Shown: positions 43,146-51,777 of the stretch, in pieces | How positions within the stretch are numbered: the stretch's first letter is position 1 | Layout: each line of letters starts with the position of its first letter | Source of the DNA: CAZSHG01 sp964459995 | GTDB lineage: Bacteria; UBP14; UBA6098 | NCBI GenBank assembly: GCA_964459995.1 | Contig: CAYWOR010000013.1 | Span: forward strand, 1-64,000 | Direction: 5' to 3' | DNA: 64,000 nt | Made by a program: the position numbers and the translations under genes | The notes under the pieces: generated by a model | Told to the model about the DNA's origin: nothing | Database searches by the model: none | The model's input: only the letters and a program-made list of their open reading frames with translations

Positions 43146-43195
43146 ACACTTTCGTCGCTCGATTTATTCTACTGAACGCTCCTAAAGCGTCGCAA

Positions 43196-43834
43196 CTACT
43201 CTTTCATATACGACACCGGATGATTGAGCATCGTCTGCTGTGTTTCGCTAAGCCCGAGAGTTTCACTAAGCTTCTCTCTGTCCATCGACGCGCGAACAAC
43301 TGTTGCAAGCCCTTCCGAGGCGCAAAAAATCGAGATATTCTGAGAAACGATTCCCGCATCCTCCGCCGCCCAGATCATCTTTTGCTCTTCCTCGCCGCGC
43401 TGGAACCGCGAAATATCCGATACCAACAAAAGAATCACCGGTGCCGTCGCAACAACCTCCTGCCTTCCCGCGACATATGGCCGCAAGTCCCCGTCGGTAA
43501 CATGTTCAAGCGAATTATTAACAGCATCGTAAAGATAACTTGCAGATTCGGTAAGCACATAAACATCGATGTCCTGCGAGTTCATCGCAGATGGCGCGGT
43601 TCTTTTGCCCTCCTCGGGACGGTTGATTCCATTCGCCGCCCAAAGAAGGTCGGACAAATCCCTTTGGCTTAGAGGTTTCGGGTCGAATTCACGCGTCGAT
43701 GCCCTCTGTGAAAGCGCTTGCATCACCGGAACCCCGCGTGTAAGGTCGGGAGGATCGAGTTGAATGGACTTCGAACTCTCGGCAAACATCGAAACAACCA
43801 TAATTAACCCCACTAAAAAGACTGCTGTTTTCAT
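43196..43834 (-). CDS. Exported nitroreductase (SagB-type)
   Basis: A 212-aa FMN-dependent nitroreductase-fold protein: 'ALSQRASTREFDPKPLSQRDLSDLLWAANGINR', 'RTAPSAMNSQDIDVYVL' and 'AAEDAGIVSQNISIFCASEGLATVV'. It has an N-terminal signal peptide (AVFLVGLIMVVSMFAE), unusual for a flavin enzyme, so it may act outside the cytoplasm. AAGG lies 8 nt before the ATG. Confidence 0.85.
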   Translation of the reverse strand: MKTAVFLVGLIMVVSMFAESSKSIQLDPPDLTRGVPVMQALSQRASTREFDPKPLSQRDLSDLLWAANGINRPEEGKRTAPSAMNSQDIDVYVLTESASYLYDAVNNSLEHVTDGDLRPYVAGRQEVVATAPVILLLVSDISRFQRGEEEQKMIWAAEDAGIVSQNISIFCASEGLATVVRASMDREKLSETLGLSETQQTMLNHPVSYMKE

Positions 43835-43919
43835 AAAAAAACCTTTCGTGTATCTTCCCCTCCGTCTGTATTATCAGAATTTGCAGATAATCTGACAAAT
43901 TTCAAGAAAAATATATTCT

Positions 43920-44822
43920 TTAGAGGATAATATTTGGCTTTATATTCTTGTTAATTGGGCTATTCCCCGCGATAATCCCGGCTACTATTAGAGTGAGGCC
44001 GAGAATCGTCGCCGGACGAATATCCTCGCCAAGAAAATTCCGAATGAAAACCAGCGATAAAAAGGGGCTTAGATAGATAAGATTCGCCACACGCGCGGAA
44101 CTTTCGGATAGTTTCAACGCCTTAAGCCAAAAAACAAAGGTTATCCCCATCTCGAAAAAACCGACGAACATCGCCGCCATGCCCGCGGAAAGGCTTATCA
44201 GAAATGTCTCACCGGAAATATGCATCGCACCGGCGACGAAAATTGTGCCGAAAAGGAAGTTCACAAAGAGCTTCAAAGAAATATCGGCCTTGTTCCTAAG
44301 ATTCAAAATCCAATAGGAAGCCCATATAAAGGCGCTTCCCAGACCGAGAGCGACACCGAAAGCGTCGAATGCCATCCCCCCGAATTTTCCTCCAGTGGCT
44401 ATCAAAACAACCCCAAAAAAACCGAAAAAAATCGACACAAAACCTCTCGCCCCAATCTTTTGCCCGAGAAACAACGCCGAAAAAATCACAAGCACAACCC
44501 CCCAGCTGTAATTCAGAGGTTGGGCAATCTGCGCGGGGAGAAGCGAATAGGATTTAAAAAGCACGAGATAATACAAAAAAGGGTTCAGAAATCCCATAAA
44601 CGCGGAGCTTCCGATCTCGCGCCACCCGAATTTTCGCAAAGAAGCCAATTTACGCTGAAAGACGAGAATTAAAAACAACACAACCGTCGAAACCGCCGAT
44701 GAGTAAAACAAAAGCTGAACGAACCCCATCCGCGCAAGAGCGATTTTGAATGCAGTCGCCACAGTTGACCACATCAGAACCGCCGCACAGGCATAGATAA
44801 AGGCTTTCGTTTGCGATTTCAT
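43920..44822 (-). CDS. EamA/DMT-superfamily transporter
   Basis: A 300-aa polytopic protein with ten predicted helices in two EamA repeats ('CAAVLMWSTVATAFKIAL', 'YSWGVVLVIFSALFLGQKI' and 'YLSPFLSLVFIRNFLGEDI'). Members export metabolites or amino acids. The substrate is unknown. No clear ribosome site is seen. Confidence 0.87.
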   Translation of the reverse strand: MKSQTKAFIYACAAVLMWSTVATAFKIALARMGFVQLLFYSSAVSTVVLFLILVFQRKLASLRKFGWREIGSSAFMGFLNPFLYYLVLFKSYSLLPAQIAQPLNYSWGVVLVIFSALFLGQKIGARGFVSIFFGFFGVVLIATGGKFGGMAFDAFGVALGLGSAFIWASYWILNLRNKADISLKLFVNFLFGTIFVAGAMHISGETFLISLSAGMAAMFVGFFEMGITFVFWLKALKLSESSARVANLIYLSPFLSLVFIRNFLGEDIRPATILGLTLIVAGIIAGNSPINKNIKPNIIL

Positions 44823-44906
44823 GGAATTAATTTACCCCCGAAAAACGCTTTTCGCAATTATTATCGCAGGAATTCAATGTGGAAATATCCTTCCGGCGAG
44901 TTCGCC

Positions 44907-44934
44907 TTGACAACCCTGTAAAAATGTTTATAAT
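44907..44934 (+). promoter_or_regulatory. Sigma70 promoter of tmRNA
   Basis: TTGACA (44907-44912), 16-nt spacer, TATAAT (44929-44934). The predicted start at about 44941 leaves a 35-nt 5' leader to be removed by RNase P before the mature 5' end at 44976. Confidence 0.8.
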
Positions 44935-44975
44935 ATGCCTCGGCGGGAAACCGCGCAAATATGCTATTTGACAAT

Positions 44976-45336
44976 GGGGGCGAACTGGATTCGACGGTAA
45001 TAAGCGGACCGGGTCTTGCGTGCCGAGTTTTCGAGGGAGCTTGTAAAAACCTCGAACCGCAAGAAATGCGGACTATGACTATGCAATGGCTGCTTAATTA
45101 AAGCTGGCCACGTCCTCCGGGAAGTTGAGCTTCTAACGTCCCGAAAGGGCGCCGCAAAAAGAAGCGCTGTGATCGAGACTTCGTCGTTCGAGATCACGTG
45201 CTATCAGTCGGCGATAGCCTTAGCCGAGCCGTGTGCGGCGACGACGCCGAGGCGAAAATCCAATCCCGCACTACGCATGTAGACGGGCGCGGAGTGCTAT
45301 TATCGGACGGGGGTTCGATTCCCCCCGCCTCCACCA
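44976..45336 (+). ncRNA. ssrA: Transfer-messenger RNA (tmRNA)
   Basis: The 5' end 'GGGGGCGAACTGGATTCGAC' and the 3' end 'GGGGGTTCGATTCCCC...CCTCCACCA' form the tRNA-like domain; GGGGGCG pairs with CGCCTCC. A peptide reading frame from GCA 45059 to TAA 45095-45097 gives tag ARNADYDYAMAA. It ends AMAA rather than the common ALAA. Pseudoknot-rich sequence follows. It rescues stalled ribosomes and marks the products for proteolysis. The CCA end is encoded. Confidence 0.95.
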
Positions 45337-45344
45337 AATAAGAA

Positions 45345-45372
45345 GAGAGTTACCCCTCGCCCTGAAGTGCTT
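45345..45372. repeat. Interspersed repeat copy 1 (CCTCGCCCTGAAGTGCTT)
   Basis: GAGAGTTACCCCTCGCCCTGAAGTGCTT matches the copy at 45990-46017 at nearly every base. The two flank the toxin-antitoxin genes. The left palindrome arm GGGCGAG is missing in this copy. Confidence 0.6.
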
Positions 45373-45428
45373 GAAGCAAAATTAGTTGAACCTTACAGAA
45401 ACAAATCGCCGCGGCGAATAAAAAAGCG

Positions 45429-45683
45429 CTATCTATATGCGTTGTCCCGTCGAGCAATCGTGTCAACGAACACAATCCTCTTTTCAGTATCGAGATCGAA
45501 TATAACACGTATGTCCGAATGGCGGATGCGGTGGTAGCCCTTCCATTTGCCTTTTAAGACCTTGACGTCCATATCGTTGCGGACTCTCAGAAAAGTTACA
45601 ATGAGTTCGGTAACTGTATCTAACAATCCATGTTTACGAGCAAATTTGTCCGCACGGTTAGAGAATTCTATCCGCCATTTCAT
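45429..45683 (-). CDS. RelE/ParE-type toxin
   Basis: An 84-aa protein: 'MKWRIEFSNRADKFARKHG' and 'VKVLKGKWKGYHRIRHSDIRVIFDLD', with the basic beta-sheet of RelE-like mRNA interferases, and 'IVFVDTIARRDNAYR' at the end. It overlaps the upstream antitoxin by 4 bp. Likely cuts mRNA on the ribosome when the antitoxin is lost. Confidence 0.85.
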   Translation of the reverse strand: MKWRIEFSNRADKFARKHGLLDTVTELIVTFLRVRNDMDVKVLKGKWKGYHRIRHSDIRVIFDLDTEKRIVFVDTIARRDNAYR

Positions 45684-45877
45684 ACTTCGAGTTCCACAGA
45701 CATCGCGGCAATTTTCTTGACCGGTTCGCCATAGTTTTCTTCGATTTCGAGCTGTTCTTCTTCGGAAACTTCCGGAATACGAGACAGAAACAAAGCGAAC
45801 TCCTCCTCGCGGATCACCTCACGAACCGCTTCTTTTATCATTTCCTTGAGAACTTTTTCTTCCAATATAATACTCAT
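45680..45877 (-). CDS. Antitoxin of the RelE-type pair
   Basis: A 65-aa acidic helical protein (LEEKVLKEMIKEAVREVIREEEFALFL...) placed directly before the toxin, with a 4-bp overlap. No DNA-binding fold is obvious in this short protein. GGAGAA precedes the ATG. Confidence 0.75.
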   Translation of the reverse strand: MSIILEEKVLKEMIKEAVREVIREEEFALFLSRIPEVSEEEQLEIEENYGEPVKKIAAMSVELEV

Positions 45878-45985
45878 CGATTCTTCTCCGTCTTATCTGT
45901 GAGAACTTCAATCTAATTTTAAGGAATACGATAGATTTGTCAAGCGTGAAATAAGTGGGGATAAGGCAGATGCTTCATACACCAA

Positions 45986-46017
45986 GGGCGAGAGTTCCCC
46001 CTCGCCCTGAAGTGCTT
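45986..46017. repeat. Interspersed repeat copy 2 with palindrome
   Basis: GGGCGAG (45986-45992) pairs with CTCGCCC (46001-46007), followed by TGAAGTGCTT shared with the copy at 45345-45372. It lies downstream of the dehydrogenase gene and may act as a transcript-end structure. Confidence 0.6.
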
Positions 46018-46068
46018 AAATAATAATTGACCCCCGAAACTATCGAACCTTTCGGTGGTGCAATTCTA

Positions 46069-47184
46069 TTACAGTTTAGAAGCCACAGCCTTCGCAACAT
46101 CGAGCGAGGTGCTGTTGCCGCCCATATCATAGGTGCGGAACTTGCCATCCTCGATAACCTCGGCTATCGCACGCTCCAAAGCCGTTGCTTTATCCATCTC
46201 GCCGATATACTCCAGCATAAGATAGGTCGATAACAGCATCGCCATCGGATTGACCTTATACTGTCCGGCATATTTCGGCGCGCTTCCATGGGTCGGCTCG
46301 AATAACGCGTAGCTGTCACCCCAACTTCCCGAGGCCGCGAAACCGAGTCCGCCGACCAACTGCGCGCAAAGGTCGCTAACGATATCGCCGAACATGTTGC
46401 TCGTAACCATAACATTATAATCCTGCGGGTTTTTGATAAGCCACATGCACATAGCATCGACATTCGTCTCCCAAAGCTCGATTCCGGGGTAATCCTCGGC
46501 AACCTTCCGAGCCTCGCGAACCATCATGCCCGAGGTCTCCCGAACGACATTCGGCTTCTCGATAACGGTTACATTGCTGTAACCCTTCGCTTTGGCAAGC
46601 TCGAAAGCCGCACGGACAATGCGTCTGCAACCATGGCGAGTGAACACTCTACAGGATATGGCGATATCCTCGCCGGAAACATCCTTAAACTTACCCATGC
46701 TCTTATTATACTTCACCATTTCCGCGCGAAGATCCTCGGGAAGCGGATGATACTCCACGCCGGCATAAAGCCCCTCGGTATTCTCGCGGAAAACATGGAA
46801 ATCGAGACCCTCTTTGTAAATCAAAGGGTTGTTTTTGTAGGCTTTGCAGGGACGATAGTTCACATAGAGGTCGAACATCTGGCGCAAACGCACAATCGGC
46901 GAGCGATAAACAAGCCCCTTGCCCTTAAGTTCGGGCACCAATTCCGCCTCGCACTCCTCTTTCGGTTTCGAGGTTATCGCGCCGAAAAGGCAAGCGTCGG
47001 TTCTCTTTAGCAAATCGATTGTGCGCTCCGGAAGCGCATCGCCTTCGGTTCTCCAGAACTCCCATCCGATATCTCCCCATTCATATTCGACATCGGGCTT
47101 AAGTTGTTCGAGAACAATGAATGCGGCTTCCATGACATCGTTTCCGACGCCATCTCCGGGTAATACTGCGATTTTCTTAGTCAT
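46069..47184 (-). CDS. Isocitrate/isopropylmalate dehydrogenase family
   Basis: A 371-aa NAD(P)-dependent decarboxylating dehydrogenase. 'LPGDGVGNDVMEAA', 'SPIVRLRQMFDLYVNYRP', 'FRENTEGLYAGVEY', 'NMFGDIVSDLCAQLVGGLGF' and 'FEPTHGSAPKYAG' are family motifs. The substrate loop SPIVRLR keeps the Ser and Arg residues of isocitrate dehydrogenases (SxNVxLR) but has Ile for Asn, and it is not the isopropylmalate ELLxxR type, so the substrate is uncertain (isocitrate, homoisocitrate or isopropylmalate). AGGAGG precedes ATG 47184. Last gene of the nine-gene operon, overlapping its upstream neighbour by 4 bp. Confidence 0.85.
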   Translation of the reverse strand: MTKKIAVLPGDGVGNDVMEAAFIVLEQLKPDVEYEWGDIGWEFWRTEGDALPERTIDLLKRTDACLFGAITSKPKEECEAELVPELKGKGLVYRSPIVRLRQMFDLYVNYRPCKAYKNNPLIYKEGLDFHVFRENTEGLYAGVEYHPLPEDLRAEMVKYNKSMGKFKDVSGEDIAISCRVFTRHGCRRIVRAAFELAKAKGYSNVTVIEKPNVVRETSGMMVREARKVAEDYPGIELWETNVDAMCMWLIKNPQDYNVMVTSNMFGDIVSDLCAQLVGGLGFAASGSWGDSYALFEPTHGSAPKYAGQYKVNPMAMLLSTYLMLEYIGEMDKATALERAIAEVIEDGKFRTYDMGGNSTSLDVAKAVASKL

Positions 47185-48719
47185 GAATCCTCCTGAGAAA
47201 AGTTTGGTCGTTGACTGCATATAATTTCCAATAAATACAAATTCTCGTGAAATTTTTCTCCGCTAAGCATTGTTAAACGGAAGTCATTACCCAATTCGCG
47301 AATTAGCAGAGAATCTCTATCGTAAAAAAGGATTTCTTCGATATTTCTATCACAAAGCTCCTCTTTTAAAGTAGCCATTTTCTCCCTGCTGTCCACATAG
47401 AATACATTGTAACGATGGATATCTAAAGCGTAATAATACGCGAAAAAGACATATGTTGTAACAACTGTGCTGATGCCCGATTCATCGCTTGTCTCCATTA
47501 TAAACGAAGAGCGTTCCATCTCTTCAGGCAATTTCACAATTTTCCTCAAAAAACCCGAGCCAAAAGAAAACAGCGCGAGAACGACAAGCACGATTCTGCC
47601 TGTCGTCCTATAATGAGCAGACAATGTTCCCAATCCCAACAGGATACTCACCGTTAGGGGAATGTAAATCGATTGAAGATACCTCGACCCCATTGTTTTG
47701 CCACCGGCATTCGGCGATATTAATGCGGTAATTCCCGCGAAAACAACACAGACCAAAGCAATTCTAAAAGCTAAGCTTTGAAGTTTATTCCGATTTTTCT
47801 TAAAGCCTAAGGCGATGGGAATCAAACATAACAGTAAATATGTGGAGCTCCAGAATTCTTGGCTTAACATATAATGAATAATCCATTTTCGACTTAACAA
47901 ATACTTATCTATATTGTCATATGCAAATTGTGAGTAAGTCAATCCAAAAGGATGTGAATAAAAGAAACTATTAGATGAGAAGAACAGAAACACTCCGATA
48001 AGACCCCCCAGAATAAATTTGGCAATTAATTCTTTTTTATCCTTTCGTGTCCGCTCGCTATCAGTTAGAACAAAAAACAAGAAAGCCGGAAAATAACTAA
48101 TGAACTCTAATCTTATCAACAACCCGATGCCCAACAACAATCCGGCGAGAAAGACCTTCTCGGGCTTTGTTAAAAAGATTAAGAAAACGATAAGGATAAT
48201 CAGGTCACCTAAAGTATGTTCCCACAGAAGTGAACCGTATAAAGCCAGGGGTGTGCAAAGTCCTGCTAAAATGATTGCAAATAAACGGTTCGGCTCCGAC
48301 AAGCCGGTCTTTTTTGCAAATTCATAGCCCATTAAAAGAAGCAATGCTAAAGATAACAAGGGAATGATATTCAAGCCAGGCCACCCCAAAAACCTATAAA
48401 ACCACGACGTCAGCCAGCAAAATAGAGGTGTCTGCGTGCAAAAATAGGCGTCATTTTTTTTGACGATAAAAGGTTCCCGAAAAGGCCGTGTGTCAGTAGC
48501 TTCCCAAACTTCTTCTGCCCAATCATTTTTAGATAGCCTGTCAATTTTGAAATCGAAAGGATTATCTCCCGACAATTTCTCTATCAGAAAGATTTTGTTT
48601 GCTGAGTCGTTGAGATAGAATCCACGAAACGGAAAGACAAAGAAAGCCAAAAAGCCCATTCCAGCCACTAATAAAGCAATAAAAAGGGATGTTACATGCC
48701 TGTAAATTTTTATAGGCAT
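47181..48719 (-). CDS. Polytopic membrane protein, GT-C glycosyltransferase-like
   Basis: 512 aa with about 11 helices and a C-terminal soluble part of about 100 residues. An Asp after the first helix ('YLNDSANKIFLIEKL'), several aromatic loops, 'LLIRLEFISYFPAFLFF' and 'ISPNAGGKTMGSRYLQSIYIPL' are in keeping with the lipid-linked sugar transferases of the PMT/ArnT type, but the match is weak. The gene is visibly more AT-rich than its operon neighbours and may have been gained by transfer. It begins 3 nt after accC and overlaps the dehydrogenase start. Confidence 0.6.
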   Translation of the reverse strand: MPIKIYRHVTSLFIALLVAGMGFLAFFVFPFRGFYLNDSANKIFLIEKLSGDNPFDFKIDRLSKNDWAEEVWEATDTRPFREPFIVKKNDAYFCTQTPLFCWLTSWFYRFLGWPGLNIIPLLSLALLLLMGYEFAKKTGLSEPNRLFAIILAGLCTPLALYGSLLWEHTLGDLIILIVFLIFLTKPEKVFLAGLLLGIGLLIRLEFISYFPAFLFFVLTDSERTRKDKKELIAKFILGGLIGVFLFFSSNSFFYSHPFGLTYSQFAYDNIDKYLLSRKWIIHYMLSQEFWSSTYLLLCLIPIALGFKKNRNKLQSLAFRIALVCVVFAGITALISPNAGGKTMGSRYLQSIYIPLTVSILLGLGTLSAHYRTTGRIVLVVLALFSFGSGFLRKIVKLPEEMERSSFIMETSDESGISTVVTTYVFFAYYYALDIHRYNVFYVDSREKMATLKEELCDRNIEEILFYDRDSLLIRELGNDFRLTMLSGEKFHENLYLLEIICSQRPNFSQEDS

Positions 48720-48722
48720 ATT

Positions 48723-50072
48723 TTAAACCTCTTCAATACGGAATTTTTCCAAAAATGAGGTGTCCGCTTTGCCCTCGATGAATCTTTCGTCGCGCATTAC
48801 CTGTCTGTGGAAAGGAATCGTCGTGGGGACACCTTCGATTATAAACTCGTTCAAGGCGCGGGTCATCCTCGCGAGAGCCTCCTCGCGGTCTCTTCCATGG
48901 CAGATAAGCTTCGCTATCATCGAATCGTAATATGGTGGAATAACATAGCCCGCATAGGCATGTGTATCGACTCGAACCCCCGGCCCACCCGGCGGATGGA
49001 ACACCGTAATCTTCCCCGGCCGCGGCGCGAAACCATGATATGGATCCTCCGCATTTATACGGCACTCGATGGCGTGTCCGCGAATTTCAAGCTCCTCCTG
49101 AGCAAGAGGCAATGGCCTTCCACCGGCTATTCGAATCTGCTCCTTAACTAAATCGAGGCCGACAATTATCTCCGTAACCGGATGCTCGACCTGAATCCGC
49201 GTGTTCATCTCCATAAAATAGAAATTCCCCTCGGTGTCGAGCAAAAACTCGATAGTTCCAGCGCCTTCATAATCGATATTCGATGCGGCCAAAGCCGCTC
49301 TTCGTCCGATTTCGTCCCTTGTGTCGGGACTGACCGCCGGAGAAGGCGATTCTTCGATTAGCTTCTGATGTCTCCGTTGAATCGAACAATCGCGCTCGCC
49401 GAGGTGAATGACATTCCCCTTGCCATCGCCCAAAAGCTGAATCTCGATATGGCGAGGATTACTTACATATTTCTCGATATAGACATCCGGATTTCCAAAT
49501 GCGTTCTTCGCCTCGGTGCGCGCCATCTCGAAATTTGCCAAAAACTCTTTGCTGTTCTGTGCGATACGCATCCCCTTGCCGCCGCCGCCGGCAGTGGCCT
49601 TGATTATCACCGGAAACCCAATTTCCTCAGCGATTTTCAGAGCGGCTTTGGGGTCGTCGATAACCCCATCGGAACCGGGAACGGTTGGAACTCCGGCCTC
49701 GCGCATAATCCGCTTGGCCTCCGCTTTGTCCCCCATCTTACGGATCATTTCCGAGCTTGGCCCGATGAATTTGATATTATGCGATTCGCACATCTCGGCG
49801 AACGCGGCGTTTTCCGCAAGAAAACCATAACCGGGATGAATCGCGTCGGAGTTCGAGATTATCGCCGCAGAGATTACCCTTCGCGGATCGAGATAACTCT
49901 CCATCGGTCGCGGAGGGCCGATACATATGGCCTCGTCCGCAATAAGCACCGGAAGCGTATCCGCATCGGCGGTGGAATAAACCGCAACCGCCCTTTTGCC
50001 AAGCTCCTGACACGCCCGAATAACTCTAAGCGCTATTTCTCCTCTATTTGCGACGAGGACTTTTGTTAACAT
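48723..50072 (-). CDS. accC: Acetyl-CoA carboxylase biotin carboxylase subunit
   Basis: A 449-aa ATP-grasp enzyme that carboxylates the biotin on AccB. 'LVANRGEIALRVIRACQELG', 'DAIHPGYGFLAENA', the glycine-rich loop 'TAGGGGKGMR', 'ERDCSIQRRHQKLIEESP' and 'NTRIQVEHPVTE' are the standard motifs. Full length for the free subunit. It is separated from accB by pilT. Confidence 0.96.
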   Translation of the reverse strand: MLTKVLVANRGEIALRVIRACQELGKRAVAVYSTADADTLPVLIADEAICIGPPRPMESYLDPRRVISAAIISNSDAIHPGYGFLAENAAFAEMCESHNIKFIGPSSEMIRKMGDKAEAKRIMREAGVPTVPGSDGVIDDPKAALKIAEEIGFPVIIKATAGGGGKGMRIAQNSKEFLANFEMARTEAKNAFGNPDVYIEKYVSNPRHIEIQLLGDGKGNVIHLGERDCSIQRRHQKLIEESPSPAVSPDTRDEIGRRAALAASNIDYEGAGTIEFLLDTEGNFYFMEMNTRIQVEHPVTEIIVGLDLVKEQIRIAGGRPLPLAQEELEIRGHAIECRINAEDPYHGFAPRPGKITVFHPPGGPGVRVDTHAYAGYVIPPYYDSMIAKLICHGRDREEALARMTRALNEFIIEGVPTTIPFHRQVMRDERFIEGKADTSFLEKFRIEEV

Positions 50073-50083
50073 AAAATCACCAA

Positions 50084-51247
50084 TTAAGCGTTTGTTCCGG
50101 AATCCTGCTGAAGAGTCTCCACATCCAGCTCGCTTTGTCCCTGTGCGAATTCGCGCCAGCCACGGTCTGCGCCGCCGACAATACCTTCGACCCTAAGCAG
50201 GAAATCGTCCGGGCTTGCCGAATTCTCGAGCGCTGTTTCGAGCGAAATTGCGCCGTTCTGATAAAACCACATCAGCGACTGGTCGAAACTTTGCATACCA
50301 TATTGCGCCGCGCCTTCCTTGATAAGATCGCGGATCTCGCCGGTGCGCTCCGGAGAAGTGATACACTCACGAATCGCGCCGGTGCCCACAAGTATCTCAA
50401 CCGCGGGCAGTCGGCCGACCTTGTCGCAACGCGGAATTAGCCTCTGCGAAACGATAGCTCTTAGCGTGCTTCCGATAAGATGCCGCATCTCCAAATGCTG
50501 ATGCGGCGGGAAGAATGATAGAATACGATATATTGTCTGCACGCTGTCCAAAGTGTGAAGCGTGCTCAAAACCAAATGCCCCGTGTCCGCCGCCGAAAGC
50601 GCGATGGACATAGTCTCGGCATCACGAATCTCGCCCACGAGAATTATATCGGGGTCCTGCCGAAGCGCCTGTTTAAGGCCCATCGCATAAAAATGGCAGT
50701 CGTTCCCGATCTCCCTCTGTGCGATAATCGATTTGTTATTCCGGTGCATATACTCGATAGGATCTTCGATTGTGATAATATGCGCGCCTTTGTTGCGATT
50801 GATATAGTCTATCATCGAGGCGAGAGTCGTCGATTTTCCCGATCCTGTAACACCGGTTACAAGAATCAACCCGCGCGGCTCCATCGCAACTTTTTCGAGA
50901 ACCTTCGGCAGATGAAGCCCTGCAAAATTCGGAACATTCGTGTTTATCAACCTGAATGCGATGCCCGTGTTTCCGCGCTCTTTATAAATATTCACCCTAA
51001 AACGGCTTCCAGAGGGCACCTCATAGGCGAGGTCGAGTTCCCACTCCTGCTCGAAACGTTGTCTTTGCTCCGGGCTAAGCATCAAATTCAAGAAATGCTC
51101 CATCCTGTCCGTCTCGAGAAATTCCCTGTCCGCAGGCAAGAGCTTTCCGTTGATACGGTAAACCGGCGGCATATCGATACGAAGATGAAGGTCGGAAGCC
51201 TTCTTGTGGGGCATTTCAGATAAAAGTCTAATTAAATCGAGAGCCAT
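50084..51247 (-). CDS. pilT: Type IV pilus retraction ATPase PilT
   Basis: A 387-aa hexameric ATPase. Walker A 'GVTGSGKSTTLASMID', Asp box 'ITIEDPIE', Walker B 'DPDIILVGEIRD', His box 'TLHTLDSVQTI' and a C-terminal 'AIRECITSPERTGEI..LI' region follow the PilT plan. It powers pilus retraction and twitching. ATG 51247 has AGGAAG upstream; an in-frame TTG at 51268 would overlap accB. No other pilus genes are near. The C-terminus has an extra segment after about residue 340. Confidence 0.92.
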   Translation of the reverse strand: MALDLIRLLSEMPHKKASDLHLRIDMPPVYRINGKLLPADREFLETDRMEHFLNLMLSPEQRQRFEQEWELDLAYEVPSGSRFRVNIYKERGNTGIAFRLINTNVPNFAGLHLPKVLEKVAMEPRGLILVTGVTGSGKSTTLASMIDYINRNKGAHIITIEDPIEYMHRNNKSIIAQREIGNDCHFYAMGLKQALRQDPDIILVGEIRDAETMSIALSAADTGHLVLSTLHTLDSVQTIYRILSFFPPHQHLEMRHLIGSTLRAIVSQRLIPRCDKVGRLPAVEILVGTGAIRECITSPERTGEIRDLIKEGAAQYGMQSFDQSLMWFYQNGAISLETALENSASPDDFLLRVEGIVGGADRGWREFAQGQSELDVETLQQDSGTNA

Positions 51248-51254
51248 ATCTTCC

Positions 51255-51755
51255 TCAATCCGGGTCAATTAGGAACATTACCTGGCCGAATTCTACCGGC
51301 TGTTCGTTTTCGACGAGAATCTTAACAACCTTGCCGGAAAAATCCGACTGAATCTCGTTCATCAGCTTCATCGCCTCGACTATACATACCACCTGCCCCG
51401 CCTCGATATGGTCGCCGACCTTAACATAAGGCTCCGCTCCCGGCGCGGGTGCACGGTAAAACGTTCCCACGATTGGCGAGGTTATTTTTTCAAACCCGGC
51501 GGTCGCATCGAGTTCTTCGGGTGGAAATTCTGCCCCTTGCGAAGGCTGAATACCCACAGCGGCATGAGGGGGGGCGATCATCGGAACGCCACCCGTCGGT
51601 GCGATGTTGTTGTTGTTGAAAATCGACGAAGTTCCCTCCGGAGTCCCTTTGCGAATCTTGATTTCGCCGCTTTCATCCTTGATTTCAAGCTCTAACTCCT
51701 CGATTTCGCTTTCTTCGAGAAGTTGCAGAAGCTCTTTAATCTTCTGAATGTCCAT
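51255..51755 (-). CDS. accB: Acetyl-CoA carboxylase biotin carboxyl carrier protein
   Basis: 166 aa. The N-terminal helix 'IKELLQLLEESEIEELELE' is followed by a Pro/Gly-rich linker and the biotinyl domain with 'EAMKLMNEI' (biotinylated Lys). The thumb loop 'GTFYRAPAPGAEPYVKVGD' is of the bacterial AccB type. GGAG lies before ATG 51755; an upstream in-frame ATG includes that site and is less likely. Pairs with accC two genes downstream. Confidence 0.95.
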   Translation of the reverse strand: MDIQKIKELLQLLEESEIEELELEIKDESGEIKIRKGTPEGTSSIFNNNNIAPTGGVPMIAPPHAAVGIQPSQGAEFPPEELDATAGFEKITSPIVGTFYRAPAPGAEPYVKVGDHIEAGQVVCIVEAMKLMNEIQSDFSGKVVKILVENEQPVEFGQVMFLIDPD

Positions 51756-51777
51756 ATGCTCTCCCATCTGGAGATTT

